DNA from: Janibacter alkaliphilus
GTDB taxonomy: Bacteria; Actinomycetota; Actinomycetes; Actinomycetales; Dermatophilaceae
Direction of reading: 5' to 3'
Assembly (NCBI RefSeq): GCF_013408565.1
Contig: NZ_JACBZX010000001.1
Location: forward strand, 2,604,001-2,668,000
Length of the DNA stretch: 64,000 nt
Shown: positions 7,467 to 15,869 of the stretch, piece by piece
How positions within the stretch are numbered: position 1 is the stretch's first letter
Layout: each line of letters begins with the position of its first letter
The notes under the pieces: generated by a model
Databases searched by the model: none
What the model was told of the DNA's origin: nothing
The model's input: the letters and a program-made list of their open reading frames with translations, nothing else
Program-made: the position numbers and the translations under genes

Positions 7467-8222
7467 ATGCTCAACCGATACGCCCGCGCCTTCTTCACCA
7501 ACGTCTTCACGCCCATCGCCCGGATGCTGCTGCGGATGGGGATCAGCCCCGACGTCGTCACCCTCGTCGGGACGCTCGGCGTGTGCGCGGGCGCGCTGAT
7601 CTTCTTCCCGATGGGCGAGCTCTTCATCGGCGTCATGGTCATCACCGCGTTCGTCTTCTCGGACACCATCGACGGGATCATGGCCCGGATGCGCGGCGGC
7701 TCCTCCTCGTGGGGCGCCTTCCTCGACTCCACCCTGGACCGCGCCGGCGACGGCGCGGTCTTCGCCGGTCTGGCCATCTGGTACTTCCAGGGCGGCGACG
7801 ACCGGCTCACCGCCTGGCTGGCCCTGCTCTGCCTCGTCCTGGGCAGCCTCGTCTCCTACGCCCGGGCCCGCGCCGAAGGGCTGGGCATGCGTGCTGACGT
7901 CGGCATCGCCGAGCGCGCCGACCGGCTCGTCTCGACGCTGGTCACCGCCGGGCTCGTCGGCCTCGGGCTGCCGCAGGTCTTCCTCACCGTCGTCCTCGGC
8001 CTGCTCGCCGCGGCCAGCCTGGTCACCGTCATCCAGCGCATCCTCCTGGTCCGCCGCCAGGCCCTGGCCGCCGAGGGCGCACCCCCGCCCATCACCCCCG
8101 TGGCCGCCCCGGCCGCGACCTCCACCGCCCGGCGCCCCCGCCCGCAGCGCCCCCGGCCCGGTCGGGACAGCGCCCGCCGCGGACCCCGCCGCCGCGCCGC
8201 CAGCGACGCCGGACGACGGTGA
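7467..8222 (+). CDS. pgsA: Phosphatidylinositol phosphate synthase (CDP-alcohol phosphotransferase)
   Basis: 251-residue membrane enzyme that transfers a diacylglycerol phosphate from CDP-DAG to inositol phosphate, the first step of phosphatidylinositol synthesis in actinobacteria. The CDP-alcohol motif is complete: D66-x2-D69-G-x2-A-R ... G-x3-D87-x3-D91. About six hydrophobic helices follow, then an Arg/Pro/Ala-rich cytoplasmic tail (~205-251). The start ATG has GGGAGGG just upstream; TACCCT at 7452-7457 is a possible -10. The stop overlaps the acyltransferase start (GTGA). Identity rests on the motif and the pgsA-patA-pimA order of Rv2612c-Rv2610c. Confidence 0.9.
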   Translation: MLNRYARAFFTNVFTPIARMLLRMGISPDVVTLVGTLGVCAGALIFFPMGELFIGVMVITAFVFSDTIDGIMARMRGGSSSWGAFLDSTLDRAGDGAVFAGLAIWYFQGGDDRLTAWLALLCLVLGSLVSYARARAEGLGMRADVGIAERADRLVSTLVTAGLVGLGLPQVFLTVVLGLLAAASLVTVIQRILLVRRQALAAEGAPPPITPVAAPAATSTARRPRPQRPRPGRDSARRGPRRRAASDAGRR

Positions 8223-9241
8223 CCGCCCCCCTCCTCGCCCGGGCCCGGGACCGGGCCACGGTGCCCGCCTTCCGCCTCGGCTGGCTGCTGCTGCGCCTGC
8301 TGCCCGAGCGACTCGCCTACCGCCTCTTCGAGGTCGTCGCCGACGTCGTCACCCGCCGCGACGGCACCGGAGTGCAGCGGCTGCGCCGCAACTACGCCCG
8401 GGTCCGGCCCGACCTCGACGGCGCCGCGCTCGAGGACGTCGTGGCGAAGGGGGTCCGCGCCACCCTGCGCTACTACCTCGAGGCCTTCCGCCTGCCGGCC
8501 ACCAGCGGCGCCCGGGTGGACGCCGCGGTGACCCACGAGGGTGCCCCCTTCGACCGGCTGGAGGCCGAGCTGCGCGCCGGCCGCCCGGTGCTCGTCTTCC
8601 TCGGGCACACCGGCAACTGGGACCTCGCCGGCGCCTGGTGCGCCCGGCACCTCGGCCACGTCGTCACCGTCGCCGAGCGGCTGCAGCCGGAGGAGATGTT
8701 CCAGGCCTTCCTCGACTTCCGCGAGGGCGAGCTGGGCATGACGATCCACCCGGCCGAGCACGGCACCCTCGACCGGCTGCGCGACCAGCTGGCCACCGGC
8801 GAACCCGTGGTCATGCCGCTGCTGGCCGACCGCGACCTCAGCGCCAGCGGCATCGAGGTCGACCTGCGCGGCCACCGCGCCCGGATGGCCGCCGGGCCCG
8901 CGCTGCTCGCCGCCGAGACCGGGCTGCCGCTCTTCCCGGTGACCTTCCGGCACGAGCGCGGCGCCGACGGCCGGTGGGGGATGGTCATGACCTTCCACGA
9001 GGAGATCCAGGTGGACCCGCCCGGGGCCGCCGAGCGCGCCCGGGTGATCACCGAGATCACCCAGCACTGCGCGGACGCCCTCGGCGAGGCGATCGCCGCG
9101 CACCCGCAGGACTGGCACATGATGCAGAAGGTCTTCCTCGCCGACCTCGACCCGGCCCGCGACGCCGCCCGACGGGCCGGCGACGGCGCCGCCGACCCGC
9201 ACGGCCAGGCGACGGGCACGCCCGGGACGAGCGCCGCATGA
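8219..9241 (+). CDS. patA: Phosphatidylinositol mannoside acyltransferase
   Basis: 340-residue peripheral membrane acyltransferase of the LpxL/HtrB superfamily that acylates the mannose of PIM1/PIM2. The catalytic HX4D motif is H130-TGNW-D135. Arg-rich amphipathic N- and C-terminal parts suit membrane association. The GTG start overlaps the pgsA stop, and the gene's own stop overlaps the pimA ATG, giving a tightly coupled pgsA-patA-pimA operon. The equivalent in M. tuberculosis is Rv2611c. Confidence 0.9.
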   Translation: MTAPLLARARDRATVPAFRLGWLLLRLLPERLAYRLFEVVADVVTRRDGTGVQRLRRNYARVRPDLDGAALEDVVAKGVRATLRYYLEAFRLPATSGARVDAAVTHEGAPFDRLEAELRAGRPVLVFLGHTGNWDLAGAWCARHLGHVVTVAERLQPEEMFQAFLDFREGELGMTIHPAEHGTLDRLRDQLATGEPVVMPLLADRDLSASGIEVDLRGHRARMAAGPALLAAETGLPLFPVTFRHERGADGRWGMVMTFHEEIQVDPPGAAERARVITEITQHCADALGEAIAAHPQDWHMMQKVFLADLDPARDAARRAGDGAADPHGQATGTPGTSAA

Positions 9242-10431
9242 GGGTCGGCATCGTCTGCCCGTACAGCTTCGACGTGCCCGGCGGGGTGCAGTTCCACATC
9301 CGCGACCTCGCCGGCTACCTCGACACCCACGGCCACCACGTCTCGGTGCTCGCGCCGGCCGACGAGGGCACCGTGCTGCCCCCCTTCGTCCAGCCGGCCG
9401 GCAGGGCGCTGCCGATCCGCTACAACGGCTCGGTGGCCCGGCTGATGTTCGGCCCGGTGGCCGCGACCAAGGTCTCCCGCTGGCTGGAGCAGGGCGACTT
9501 CGACGTCGTGCACATCCACGAGCCGCTCGCCCCGAGCCTGTCCCTGCTCGCGCTGTGGGCCGCCGAGACCCCGGTGGTGGCCACCTTCCACACCTCCAAC
9601 CTGCGCTCCCGGGTGCTGCAGGCCAGCTACCCGCTGCTGCGCCCGTCGCTGGAGAAGATCCACGGCCGGATCGCCGTCTCCGAGGACGCCCGCCGCACCG
9701 TCACCACGCACATCGGCGGCGACGCCGTCGTCATCCCGAACGGCGTCGACACGGCCGCCTTCGCCCAGGCGCCGGTCCGACCGGAGTGGACCGGCACCCC
9801 CGAGGCCCCGACCATCGCCTTCCTCGGGCGGATCGACGAGCCCCGCAAGGGCCTGCCGGTCCTGCTGGACGCGCTCCCGGCCATCCTCGAGCGCATCCCC
9901 GGGCTGCGGGTGCTGGTCATCGGTCCCGGCCACGGCGACGCGGTCCGCGCCCGGCTCGAGCCGCGGGTGGCCGAGGCGATCACCTTCCTCGGGGCGCTGT
10001 CGGACGAGGACAAGGCCGCGGTGCTCGCCTCCGCCGACCTCTACCTGGCCCCGCACACCGGCGGCGAGAGCTTCGGCATCGTCCTCGTCGAGGCGATGGC
10101 CGCCGGCGCCCCGGTCCTGGCCAGCGACCTGCCTGCCTTCGTCCGGGTCCTCGACGCCGGCAGCGCCGGCAGCGCCGGGGCCACCTTCACCGCCGGCGAC
10201 CCCGGTGCGCTCGCCGAGCGGGCGGTCGAGCTGCTCACCGACCCGCCGCGACGGCAGGCGCTGTCTGCGGTGGGGCGGCGCCGCGCCACCGACTTCGACT
10301 GGTCGGTGGTGGCAAAGGAGATCGTCGCCGTCTACGAGACCGTGCTGGACGCGACCACCGGGCAGCCCGGGATCGCCCGGCTGCGAGCGGCACCCGAGCC
10401 GCCGCACCGACGCGAAGGGGGAGCCCGATGA
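9238..10431 (+). CDS. pimA: Phosphatidylinositol alpha-mannosyltransferase
   Basis: 397-residue GT4-family (GT-B fold) glycosyltransferase that moves mannose from GDP-mannose to phosphatidylinositol on the inner leaflet, starting PIM/lipomannan synthesis. The N-terminal Rossmann domain opens with MRVGIVCPYSFDVPGGVQFH (glycine loop). The C-terminal domain carries the EX7E motif, E277 in GGESFGIVLVE to E285. The ATG overlaps the patA stop (ATGA). Its position after patA matches Rv2610c. Confidence 0.93.
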   Translation: MRVGIVCPYSFDVPGGVQFHIRDLAGYLDTHGHHVSVLAPADEGTVLPPFVQPAGRALPIRYNGSVARLMFGPVAATKVSRWLEQGDFDVVHIHEPLAPSLSLLALWAAETPVVATFHTSNLRSRVLQASYPLLRPSLEKIHGRIAVSEDARRTVTTHIGGDAVVIPNGVDTAAFAQAPVRPEWTGTPEAPTIAFLGRIDEPRKGLPVLLDALPAILERIPGLRVLVIGPGHGDAVRARLEPRVAEAITFLGALSDEDKAAVLASADLYLAPHTGGESFGIVLVEAMAAGAPVLASDLPAFVRVLDAGSAGSAGATFTAGDPGALAERAVELLTDPPRRQALSAVGRRRATDFDWSVVAKEIVAVYETVLDATTGQPGIARLRAAPEPPHRREGGAR

Positions 10432-11000
10432 GCTACCTGACCTGGGTGGTCGTCGGGGTCGCCGTCCTCGTGCTGCTCGCCTGGTACCTCTCCTACAGCG
10501 CCGCCCGGCTGGACCGGCTGCACGCCAAGGTCGAGGGCGCCCTGTCCGCCCTGGACGCCCACCTCGTGCGTCGGGCCGAGGCGGCCCTGGAGCTGGCCAA
10601 CTCCGGCTCGCTCGACCCGGCCAGCGGCATCCTGCTGGCGGGTGCGGCCACCCAGTCGCTGGAGCACGTCAACGGGCGCACCTTCGAGTCGGACCTGCTC
10701 GAGGGGCAGCACTTCGCCGGCCGGGAGCCGGTCGAGAGCGAGCTCACCGAGGTGATCGGCGCCGCGCTGCCGGCCGAGGTGGTCTGCGGGCTGCGCGCCG
10801 ACGGAGGACCGGGCGAGTCGGCCCTGGACCGGCTGGAGGCAGCCGGGCTGAAGGTGCAGCTGGCCCGGCGCTTCCACAACGAGGCGGTCAAGGAGGTCCA
10901 GCGGGTGCGCGGCAAGCGGGTGGTGACCCTCTTCCGGCTGGCCGGTCACGCGGACCTGCCCGAGACCGTCGAGTTCGACGACACCGTCCCCACCGGGTAG
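10428..11000 (+). CDS. LemA-like membrane-anchored protein
   Basis: 190 residues with one N-terminal hydrophobic helix (~5-25), then a helical region (RLDRLHAKVEGALSALDAHLVRR at ~26-50; LARRFHNEAVKEVQRVR near ~145). This is reminiscent of LemA-family four-helix proteins, including the 'ARRFYN' element. Function unknown. It overlaps the pimA stop by four bases (ATGA), so it is part of the phosphatidylinositol mannoside operon, where many actinobacteria instead carry a NUDIX gene or a similar LemA-like gene. Confidence 0.65.
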   Translation: MSYLTWVVVGVAVLVLLAWYLSYSAARLDRLHAKVEGALSALDAHLVRRAEAALELANSGSLDPASGILLAGAATQSLEHVNGRTFESDLLEGQHFAGREPVESELTEVIGAALPAEVVCGLRADGGPGESALDRLEAAGLKVQLARRFHNEAVKEVQRVRGKRVVTLFRLAGHADLPETVEFDDTVPTG

Positions 11001-11007
11001 GTGCGGC

Positions 11008-11817
11008 ATGGGCAGCGCCCTCCTGTGGCTCACCCTGCTCGTGGCGACGATCCTGCTCGTGGCCAGCGCGGTCGTCGCCGTGGCGACCACCCGACGCACC
11101 TTCCGGCTCAAGGAGGAGCGCACCCTCGCGCAGCGGGCCACCGACCTCGCCCGGGGCGCCGGGGTGCCCTCGGGCCGGTTGCGTCGGCAGTGGCCGGTGC
11201 TGCTCACCGTCATCGGAGGGGAGCCGCTCGCCGGGACCCTGGTCATGGACGACGGCTGGCTCACCTTCACCGCGACCGGCCGGGACACCGCGACCTGGCG
11301 GGCGCCGGTCGCCGAGGTCCGGCTCAGCCGGCTGCCGCAGACCCACGTCGCGGCCCCGTTGCGGCTGGACGGCCCCGGGCTGCGCGAGGCGCGGCTCGAC
11401 CTCGTCGCCGGCGGCCGTGGGACGGTCCCGGACCCCGGCGCCGTGCCTGGGCCGCCGCCGGTGTCCCGTGAGCTGGGCGAGCTGCTGGCCCGGGCCGGGG
11501 CACGGGTGGACCCGGTCCTGCGGGACCCGGTCGAGGGATCGGAGACGTCGGGTACCGACGGTGCCCCCGGGTCGACGCGGCGCGGACCGGCGGTGCCCGG
11601 GCGGCGGCCCGCCGCTCCAGGGACGTGGGTGCCGGCCGACGCCGAGCCGTCACGCGAGTCCGGATGGGAAGACGTCAGCGGAGGCGGATCCGGAGGTCAG
11701 CGCTACCGCTTCGACCCTGAGGGCGGCGGACCCGCCGGGCCCGAGGCGACCGGTCCGGACGTGCCCGAGGTGACGGACACGGACGGGCCCGACCCTGAGG
11801 GCGGGGTCAGGGGCTGA
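11008..11817 (+). CDS. Hypothetical membrane-anchored protein with low-complexity tail
   Basis: 269 residues; function not recognised. One hydrophobic segment at ~4-27 is followed by a basic stretch, then a compact region of ~110 residues (WPVLLTVIGGEPLAGTLVMDDGWLTFTATGRDTATWRAPVAEVRLSRLP) with the look of a small beta-rich domain. From about residue 150 it is a disordered Gly/Pro/Asp/Glu-rich tail. It starts eight bases after the LemA-like gene and ends the operon. Its last 11 bp overlap the 3' end of the convergent secreted-protein gene. Confidence 0.65.
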   Translation: MGSALLWLTLLVATILLVASAVVAVATTRRTFRLKEERTLAQRATDLARGAGVPSGRLRRQWPVLLTVIGGEPLAGTLVMDDGWLTFTATGRDTATWRAPVAEVRLSRLPQTHVAAPLRLDGPGLREARLDLVAGGRGTVPDPGAVPGPPPVSRELGELLARAGARVDPVLRDPVEGSETSGTDGAPGSTRRGPAVPGRRPAAPGTWVPADAEPSRESGWEDVSGGGSGGQRYRFDPEGGGPAGPEATGPDVPEVTDTDGPDPEGGVRG

Positions 11818-13201
11818 CCAGCGGGTTCGACCAGCCCAGCACGAGCTCGGCCCCCGAGCGCTCCAGGAGTCGGCGATCCACGGGGTCGGCGAGGTCGAGC
11901 CGTCGGCCGTCCTTCATGCTCCAGAAGCGGTAGGTGCTGTAGCCCAGCCCCTTGGACAGGCCCACCCGGATCCCGCGGTCGGTGAGCGTGCGGCTGCTCA
12001 GCGAGGTGGTCGACAGCACCGCCGAGCTGCCGACGACGTCGCGGCGCACGGTGAGGTCCCCGTCCGGCTCGATCCAGGCCGACGAGACCCCCGTGCACAG
12101 CCGGCCCCCGCCGTGGCTGAGCACCGGGACCGGCGAGCCGGCCCGCAGCCGGATCGTGCAGCCCTGCACGACGACCTCGTCGGGGGTGCTGGAGCCGTAC
12201 ATGTAGGCGCCGTAGGCGTGCGGCGCCGTGCTCGTCGACGCGTGCCGGCTGCCCGGTCGGCTGATGGTCTTGGTCCAGCTGAGCCACAGGTTGCTGTAGG
12301 CGCCGGCAGCCCGTCGCCGGTCGGCCTCGCGGCGCAGGTCGAGCCCGCGGTCGATCCGGGCGTCGTAGAGGTCGATGATGAGCCGTGACCCGGCGACGGA
12401 CACCCCGGCGCTGATCCCCTTCGTCGTCATCGTCTCGTCGGCGTCCGCCTGCACGTTGAGCACGGCCGCGTCCTGCTCCGAGGTCATCTCCACCAGCACC
12501 CGCCCGGTGGTCGTGATCCGCACCGAGCGCACCCCGATGCAGCGGTGCGAGGGGTTGGCGTGGACCCACGGGCCGTCCTGGTCGAAGCGGACGACGCAGC
12601 CGCCGCGGACGGTCGACAGCGGCGGGGCGGCCAGGTCTCGATGGCGCCCGAGCGCGTCGTAGCCCGGGTCCACGGTCTGCGGGTCGGGGTGCGCGCCGTG
12701 CCCGCCGGCCTTGGTCCAGCCGACGTGCAGGTTGGTCCCGGCCACCCGAGCGCGCCCGGCCGCGGTGCGCAGGTTGACCCGGCGCTGCTGCTGGTCGTCG
12801 TAGAGGCGGACCAAGACGACCGACCCGCCGCCGCTGACCCCGGTGACGATCCCGCGCCGCACCAGGCTCGATCCGGCGGTGGCCTGCAGCGTCAGCGCCG
12901 GCGCCGACTCCTCGGCGGTCAGGTGCACGGTGAGGTCGCCGTAGCGGTCGACGCCGACGTCGGCGACGCCGACGCACGGGGTCTGGCTGGTGGCGCGCAC
13001 GGCCGGGGTCCCGTCGGCGGCGAAGACGACGAGGCAGCCGCCGACCAGCCAGCGGGAGGGCGGCACGCTGGGCTCGAGGTCGGCGGTGGCGGCGCCGGAG
13101 GTGACGGGACTGGCGGCGTCGGCGGCTGGCGCGCTCGCCACGAGCAGGGCGCCCACCAGTGCGGCGACCAACGACGAGAGGGGACGGTTACGGGTCCGCA
13201 T
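11807..13201 (-). CDS. Secreted protein made of three homologous 146-residue modules
   Basis: 464 residues. A clear signal peptide (RNRP, hydrophobic core 8-27, cleavage near ADA-A30) indicates export. Three modules repeat with a strict period of 146: each opens with a GC motif, has a second Cys ~20 residues later followed by GV, a central strand region ending in a (K/R)GI..GVS-like motif, the segment (L)YDxxxxRxLDLR or equivalent, and closes with L.(L/V).W(T/S). The Cys pairs are C56/C76, C202/C221 and C348/C369, probably disulfides. Module linkers are Gly/Pro/His-rich. I do not recognise the domain; carbohydrate or wall binding is only a guess from its repeat architecture. The start at 13201 is chosen for the signal peptide; longer frames run into GC-rich non-coding DNA. 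Transcribed alone. Confidence 0.75.
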   Translation of the reverse strand: MRTRNRPLSSLVAALVGALLVASAPAADAASPVTSGAATADLEPSVPPSRWLVGGCLVVFAADGTPAVRATSQTPCVGVADVGVDRYGDLTVHLTAEESAPALTLQATAGSSLVRRGIVTGVSGGGSVVLVRLYDDQQQRRVNLRTAAGRARVAGTNLHVGWTKAGGHGAHPDPQTVDPGYDALGRHRDLAAPPLSTVRGGCVVRFDQDGPWVHANPSHRCIGVRSVRITTTGRVLVEMTSEQDAAVLNVQADADETMTTKGISAGVSVAGSRLIIDLYDARIDRGLDLRREADRRRAAGAYSNLWLSWTKTISRPGSRHASTSTAPHAYGAYMYGSSTPDEVVVQGCTIRLRAGSPVPVLSHGGGRLCTGVSSAWIEPDGDLTVRRDVVGSSAVLSTTSLSSRTLTDRGIRVGLSKGLGYSTYRFWSMKDGRRLDLADPVDRRLLERSGAELVLGWSNPLVSP

Positions 13202-13269
13202 GGATGGATGCTCCTGACCAGGGCCCCGTCGCCAGGGTGGGGCGGGGTCGGGTGGAGCGTACTGGCTGG

Positions 13270-14082
13270 TCAGCCGCCCGGGCCGACGATCCGCTCCGGG
13301 TGGGAGTAGACGGTGAGCCGGTCCTCGCGGACGAAGGCGAGCAGGGTGACCCCGAGCTCCTCGGCCGCCTCGACCGCCAGCGAGCTCGGCGCCGAGACGC
13401 AGGCGAGGACCGCCACCCCGCTCATCGCCGCCTTCGCGACGATCTCGAAGCTGGCGCGGGACGAGACCAGCAGCAGCGGTGGCGGGGGTGCCGCCTGCAT
13501 GAGGAGGTGCCCGAGCACCTTGTCGACGGCGTTGTGCCGGCCGATGTCCTCGCGCACCACGAGGAGCGTGCCGTCGACGTCGGCGGCGGCCGCACCGTGC
13601 ACCCCACCGGTGCTGGCGAAGACGCGTTGGTCCCGGCGGAGCTGCTCGGCGGCCCGGGTGACCACCTCGGGATCCAGCCGGCTCCGCGCGGGCGGCGGAG
13701 CCTGCGGGCGCGGGCGGTCGGCGACCGTGGCGACGGTGCTGGAGCCGCACAGCCCGCAGCCGCCGTAGGCGGCCAGGCTGCGGGTCGCGCTCACCGGGGG
13801 AGCGGTCACCCCGGGGCGCAGGTGCACCTCGAGCACGTTGAGGTCGGTCTCGGTGCAGAAGCGGGCGACCGCCACGTCGTCGGCGGAGGCGATCACCCCT
13901 TCGGCCCGGAGCAGGCCGTGCGCCAGCTCGACGTCGTGGCCCGGGCTGCGCATGGTCAGGGTGAAGGGCGCCTCGCCGAGGCGGATCTCCAGCGGTTCCT
14001 CGACGGCGAGGGTCTCCACCCGGGTCGAGGCGCTGCCGTCGACGATCCGGGTGGCCCGGCGACGACGGGTCAGCCGGCCCAT
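13270..14082 (-). CDS. fdhD: Formate dehydrogenase accessory sulfurtransferase FdhD
   Basis: 270-residue cytoplasmic protein that carries sulfur from a cysteine desulfurase to the molybdenum cofactor of formate dehydrogenase. The catalytic C109-x2-C112 loop (GGCGLCGSS) is intact, as are STGGVHGAA and VVREDIGRHNAVDKVLG, which bind the cofactor. The start ATG at 14082 (MGRLTRRRR) fits the family length; the open frame continuing upstream only translates the palindromic repeat array. No formate dehydrogenase gene lies in this window, so its client enzyme must be encoded elsewhere. Confidence 0.94.
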   Translation of the reverse strand: MGRLTRRRRATRIVDGSASTRVETLAVEEPLEIRLGEAPFTLTMRSPGHDVELAHGLLRAEGVIASADDVAVARFCTETDLNVLEVHLRPGVTAPPVSATRSLAAYGGCGLCGSSTVATVADRPRPQAPPPARSRLDPEVVTRAAEQLRRDQRVFASTGGVHGAAAADVDGTLLVVREDIGRHNAVDKVLGHLLMQAAPPPPLLLVSSRASFEIVAKAAMSGVAVLACVSAPSSLAVEAAEELGVTLLAFVREDRLTVYSHPERIVGPGG

Positions 14083-14177
14083 GCGCGGACCGGTGCGACA
14101 GGGGAGACGGGCGACGGACTCACCCGGCCAGCATGTCAGGCGCCCGTGCCCACGCCCGCGCGAACCCGCACCTGGAT

Positions 14178-14319
14178 CCGCAACTGCCCGGGCAAATTTC
14201 GGGGGATGCGCAACTGCCCGGGCAAGTTCGGCGAGGGGTGCGCAACTGCCCGGGCGAATTCGGTGAGGGTGCGCAGCTGCCCGGGTAACTGTGGCGGGGG
14301 TGCGCAGCTGCCCGGGCCA
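14178..14319. repeat. Array 2 of TGCCCGGGCA repeats (5 direct copies)
   Basis: This lies in the 385-bp divergent gap between fdhD and yebC. Units start at 14178, 14208, 14240, 14271 and 14302 (spacing 30-32 bp), all in the same orientation as the direct copies of array 1. The first three keep GCAACTGCCCGGGC; the last two have drifted to GCAGCTGCCCGGG. The intervening bases are G-rich (CGGGGGATG, GCGAGGGGTG). The array ends 100 bp before the yebC -10 box. The rest of the gap shows only that promoter. Confidence 0.9.
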
Positions 14320-14418
14320 CCGGTGAGCACTACCCCGTCTACTGGTGGTGAGGCGCCGCTCACCGTCGGCTCGTGGCCGCCGCGCCCCGGCCGTCGGCCC
14401 GCCACCGAAGAGGGCCAC

Positions 14419-14424
14419 TAGGAT
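14419..14424 (+). promoter_or_regulatory. -10 box (TAGGAT) of yebC
   Basis: TAGGAT fits the TANNNT consensus; the transcript would have a ~38-nt leader with the ribosome site AGGAAGGGGAG before the GTG start. Confidence 0.6.
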
Positions 14425-14467
14425 CGATGGTCGGACCGAGGCAGCAGACGTGAGGAAGGGGAGCGAC

Positions 14468-15238
14468 GTGAGCGGTCACTCCAAGTGGGCGACGACCAAG
14501 CACAAGAAGGCGGCGATCGACGCCAAGCGCGGCAAGCTCTTCGCCAAGCTCATCAAGAACATCGAGGTGGCCGCCCGCACCGGCGGCGGGGACCCGGCGG
14601 GCAACCCCACCCTCTTCGACGCCATCCAGAAGGCGAAGAAGTCCTCGGTGCCCAACGACAACATCGACCGCGCGGTCAAGCGCGGCAGCGGGGCCGAGGC
14701 CGGCGGCGCGGACTGGGAGAACATCACCTACGAGGGGTACGCCCCCGGCGGCGTCGCGGTGCTCATCGAGTGCCTCACCGACAACCGCAACCGGGCGGCC
14801 ACCGAGGTGCGCACCGCCCTCTCCCGCAACGGCGGCAGCCTCGCCGACCCGAACTCGGTGGCCTACCTCTTCAACCGCAAGGGCGTCGTCGTCGTGCCGA
14901 AGCCGGCCGAGGGCCCGGGCAGCGACGAGGACAGCCTGCTCGAGGTGGTCCTCGAGGCCGGCGCCGAGGAGATCAACGACAACGGCGAGAGCTGGGAGAT
15001 CGTCTCCGAGGCCACCGACGTCGTCGCGGTGCGCACCGCGCTGCAGCAGGCGGACATCGACTACGACTCGGCCGAGGCCTCGTGGGTGCCCTCGATGCAG
15101 GTGCCCCTGGACCTCGACGCTGCGAAGAAGATGATCCGGGTCGTCGAGGCGCTCGAGGACTCCGACGACGTCCAGGACGTCTACGCCAACGGCGACATCC
15201 CCGACGACGTCCTCGCCCAGCTGGACAGCGAGGACTGA
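14468..15238 (+). CDS. yebC: YebC/PmpR-family DNA-binding regulatory protein
   Basis: 256-residue cytoplasmic protein of the YebC/TACO1 family. The N-terminus [22 protein letters not shown] is diagnostic, and the [17 protein letters not shown] and EGYAPGGVA blocks are present. Family members act as transcriptional regulators or help ribosomes through proline stretches; the sequence does not decide which. The GTG start is chosen for the conserved N-terminus. It precedes ruvCAB, as in most bacteria, but ruvC has its own SOS promoter 95 bp downstream. Confidence 0.95.
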   Translation: MSGHSKWATTKHKKAAIDAKRGKLFAKLIKNIEVAARTGGGDPAGNPTLFDAIQKAKKSSVPNDNIDRAVKRGSGAEAGGADWENITYEGYAPGGVAVLIECLTDNRNRAATEVRTALSRNGGSLADPNSVAYLFNRKGVVVVPKPAEGPGSDEDSLLEVVLEAGAEEINDNGESWEIVSEATDVVAVRTALQQADIDYDSAEASWVPSMQVPLDLDAAKKMIRVVEALEDSDDVQDVYANGDIPDDVLAQLDSED

Positions 15239-15280
15239 ACCGGCCGCGTGTCGCAGCCGCCCCTCCGGGGCCGACCTGCG

Positions 15281-15286
15281 TAGGTT
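15281..15286 (+). promoter_or_regulatory. -10 box (TAGGTT) of ruvCAB
   Basis: TAGGTT lies in the yebC-ruvC gap, six bases before the LexA box, so a bound repressor would cover the transcription start. Confidence 0.55.
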
Positions 15287-15292
15287 GGCAGG

Positions 15293-15306
15293 CGAACACC
15301 TGTTCG
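15293..15306. promoter_or_regulatory. LexA (SOS) box upstream of ruvC
   Basis: CGAACACCTGTTCG is a perfect inverted repeat around ACCT and matches the actinobacterial/Bacillus-type SOS operator GAAC-N4-GTTC (mycobacterial consensus TCGAACRNNYGTTCGA). It sits between the TAGGTT -10 box and the ruvC ribosome site, a position expected to block transcription. DNA damage should therefore induce ruvC-ruvA-ruvB. Confidence 0.85.
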
Positions 15307-15332
15307 GATCTGGTCGGCGAAGGGAGCGGCGC

Positions 15333-15869
15333 GTGCGTGTCCTCGGGGTGGATCCCGGGCTGACCCGGTGCGGCCTGGGCGTCGTCGACGGCGCCGGACG
15401 GTCGCTGCGGATGGTCGCGGTGGGTGTCGTGCGCACCTCCGCCCAGCGCTCCACCGGTGACCGGCTGGCCTACCTGCAGGACGAGCTGGACACCTGGCTG
15501 GACCGCTTCGACCCCGAGGTGATCGCCCTGGAGCGGGTCTACGCCGCCGACCACGTGCCGACCGTGATGACCACCGCTCAGGCCAGCGGGCTGGTGCTGC
15601 TGGCCGGCGCCCGGCGCGGCATCCCGGTCGCGCTGCACACCCCGACCGAGGTCAAGGCCGCCGTCACCGGCAGCGGCCGCGCCGAGAAGGCTCAGGTGAC
15701 GACGATGGTGACCCGCCTGCTCGGTCTGGACACCCCGCCCAGCCCGGCCGACGCCGCCGACGCCCTCGCCCTGGCCGTCTGCCACCAGTGGCGCGGCCCG
15801 GGTCAGGCGCTGCGTGAGCAGGGCGCCGCCAGCGAGCGGGCCCGGCTGAAGTCGGTGCAGGCCCGGTGA
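15333..15869 (+). CDS. ruvC: Holliday junction resolvase RuvC
   Basis: 178-residue endonuclease that cuts Holliday junctions in recombinational repair together with RuvAB. All four acidic metal ligands are present and spaced as in the family: D7, E67, D140 and D143. The GTG start begins the conserved [13 protein letters not shown] strand. The stop overlaps the ruvA start (GTGA), and the operon continues ruvA-ruvB under the LexA box. Confidence 0.96.
   Translation: MRVLGVDPGLTRCGLGVVDGAGRSLRMVAVGVVRTSAQRSTGDRLAYLQDELDTWLDRFDPEVIALERVYAADHVPTVMTTAQASGLVLLAGARRGIPVALHTPTEVKAAVTGSGRAEKAQVTTMVTRLLGLDTPPSPADAADALALAVCHQWRGPGQALREQGAASERARLKSVQAR

Noticed and set aside
13270..14418. Longer FdhD starting at 14418
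   Set aside because: The extra N-terminus translates repeat array 2 and has no family support.
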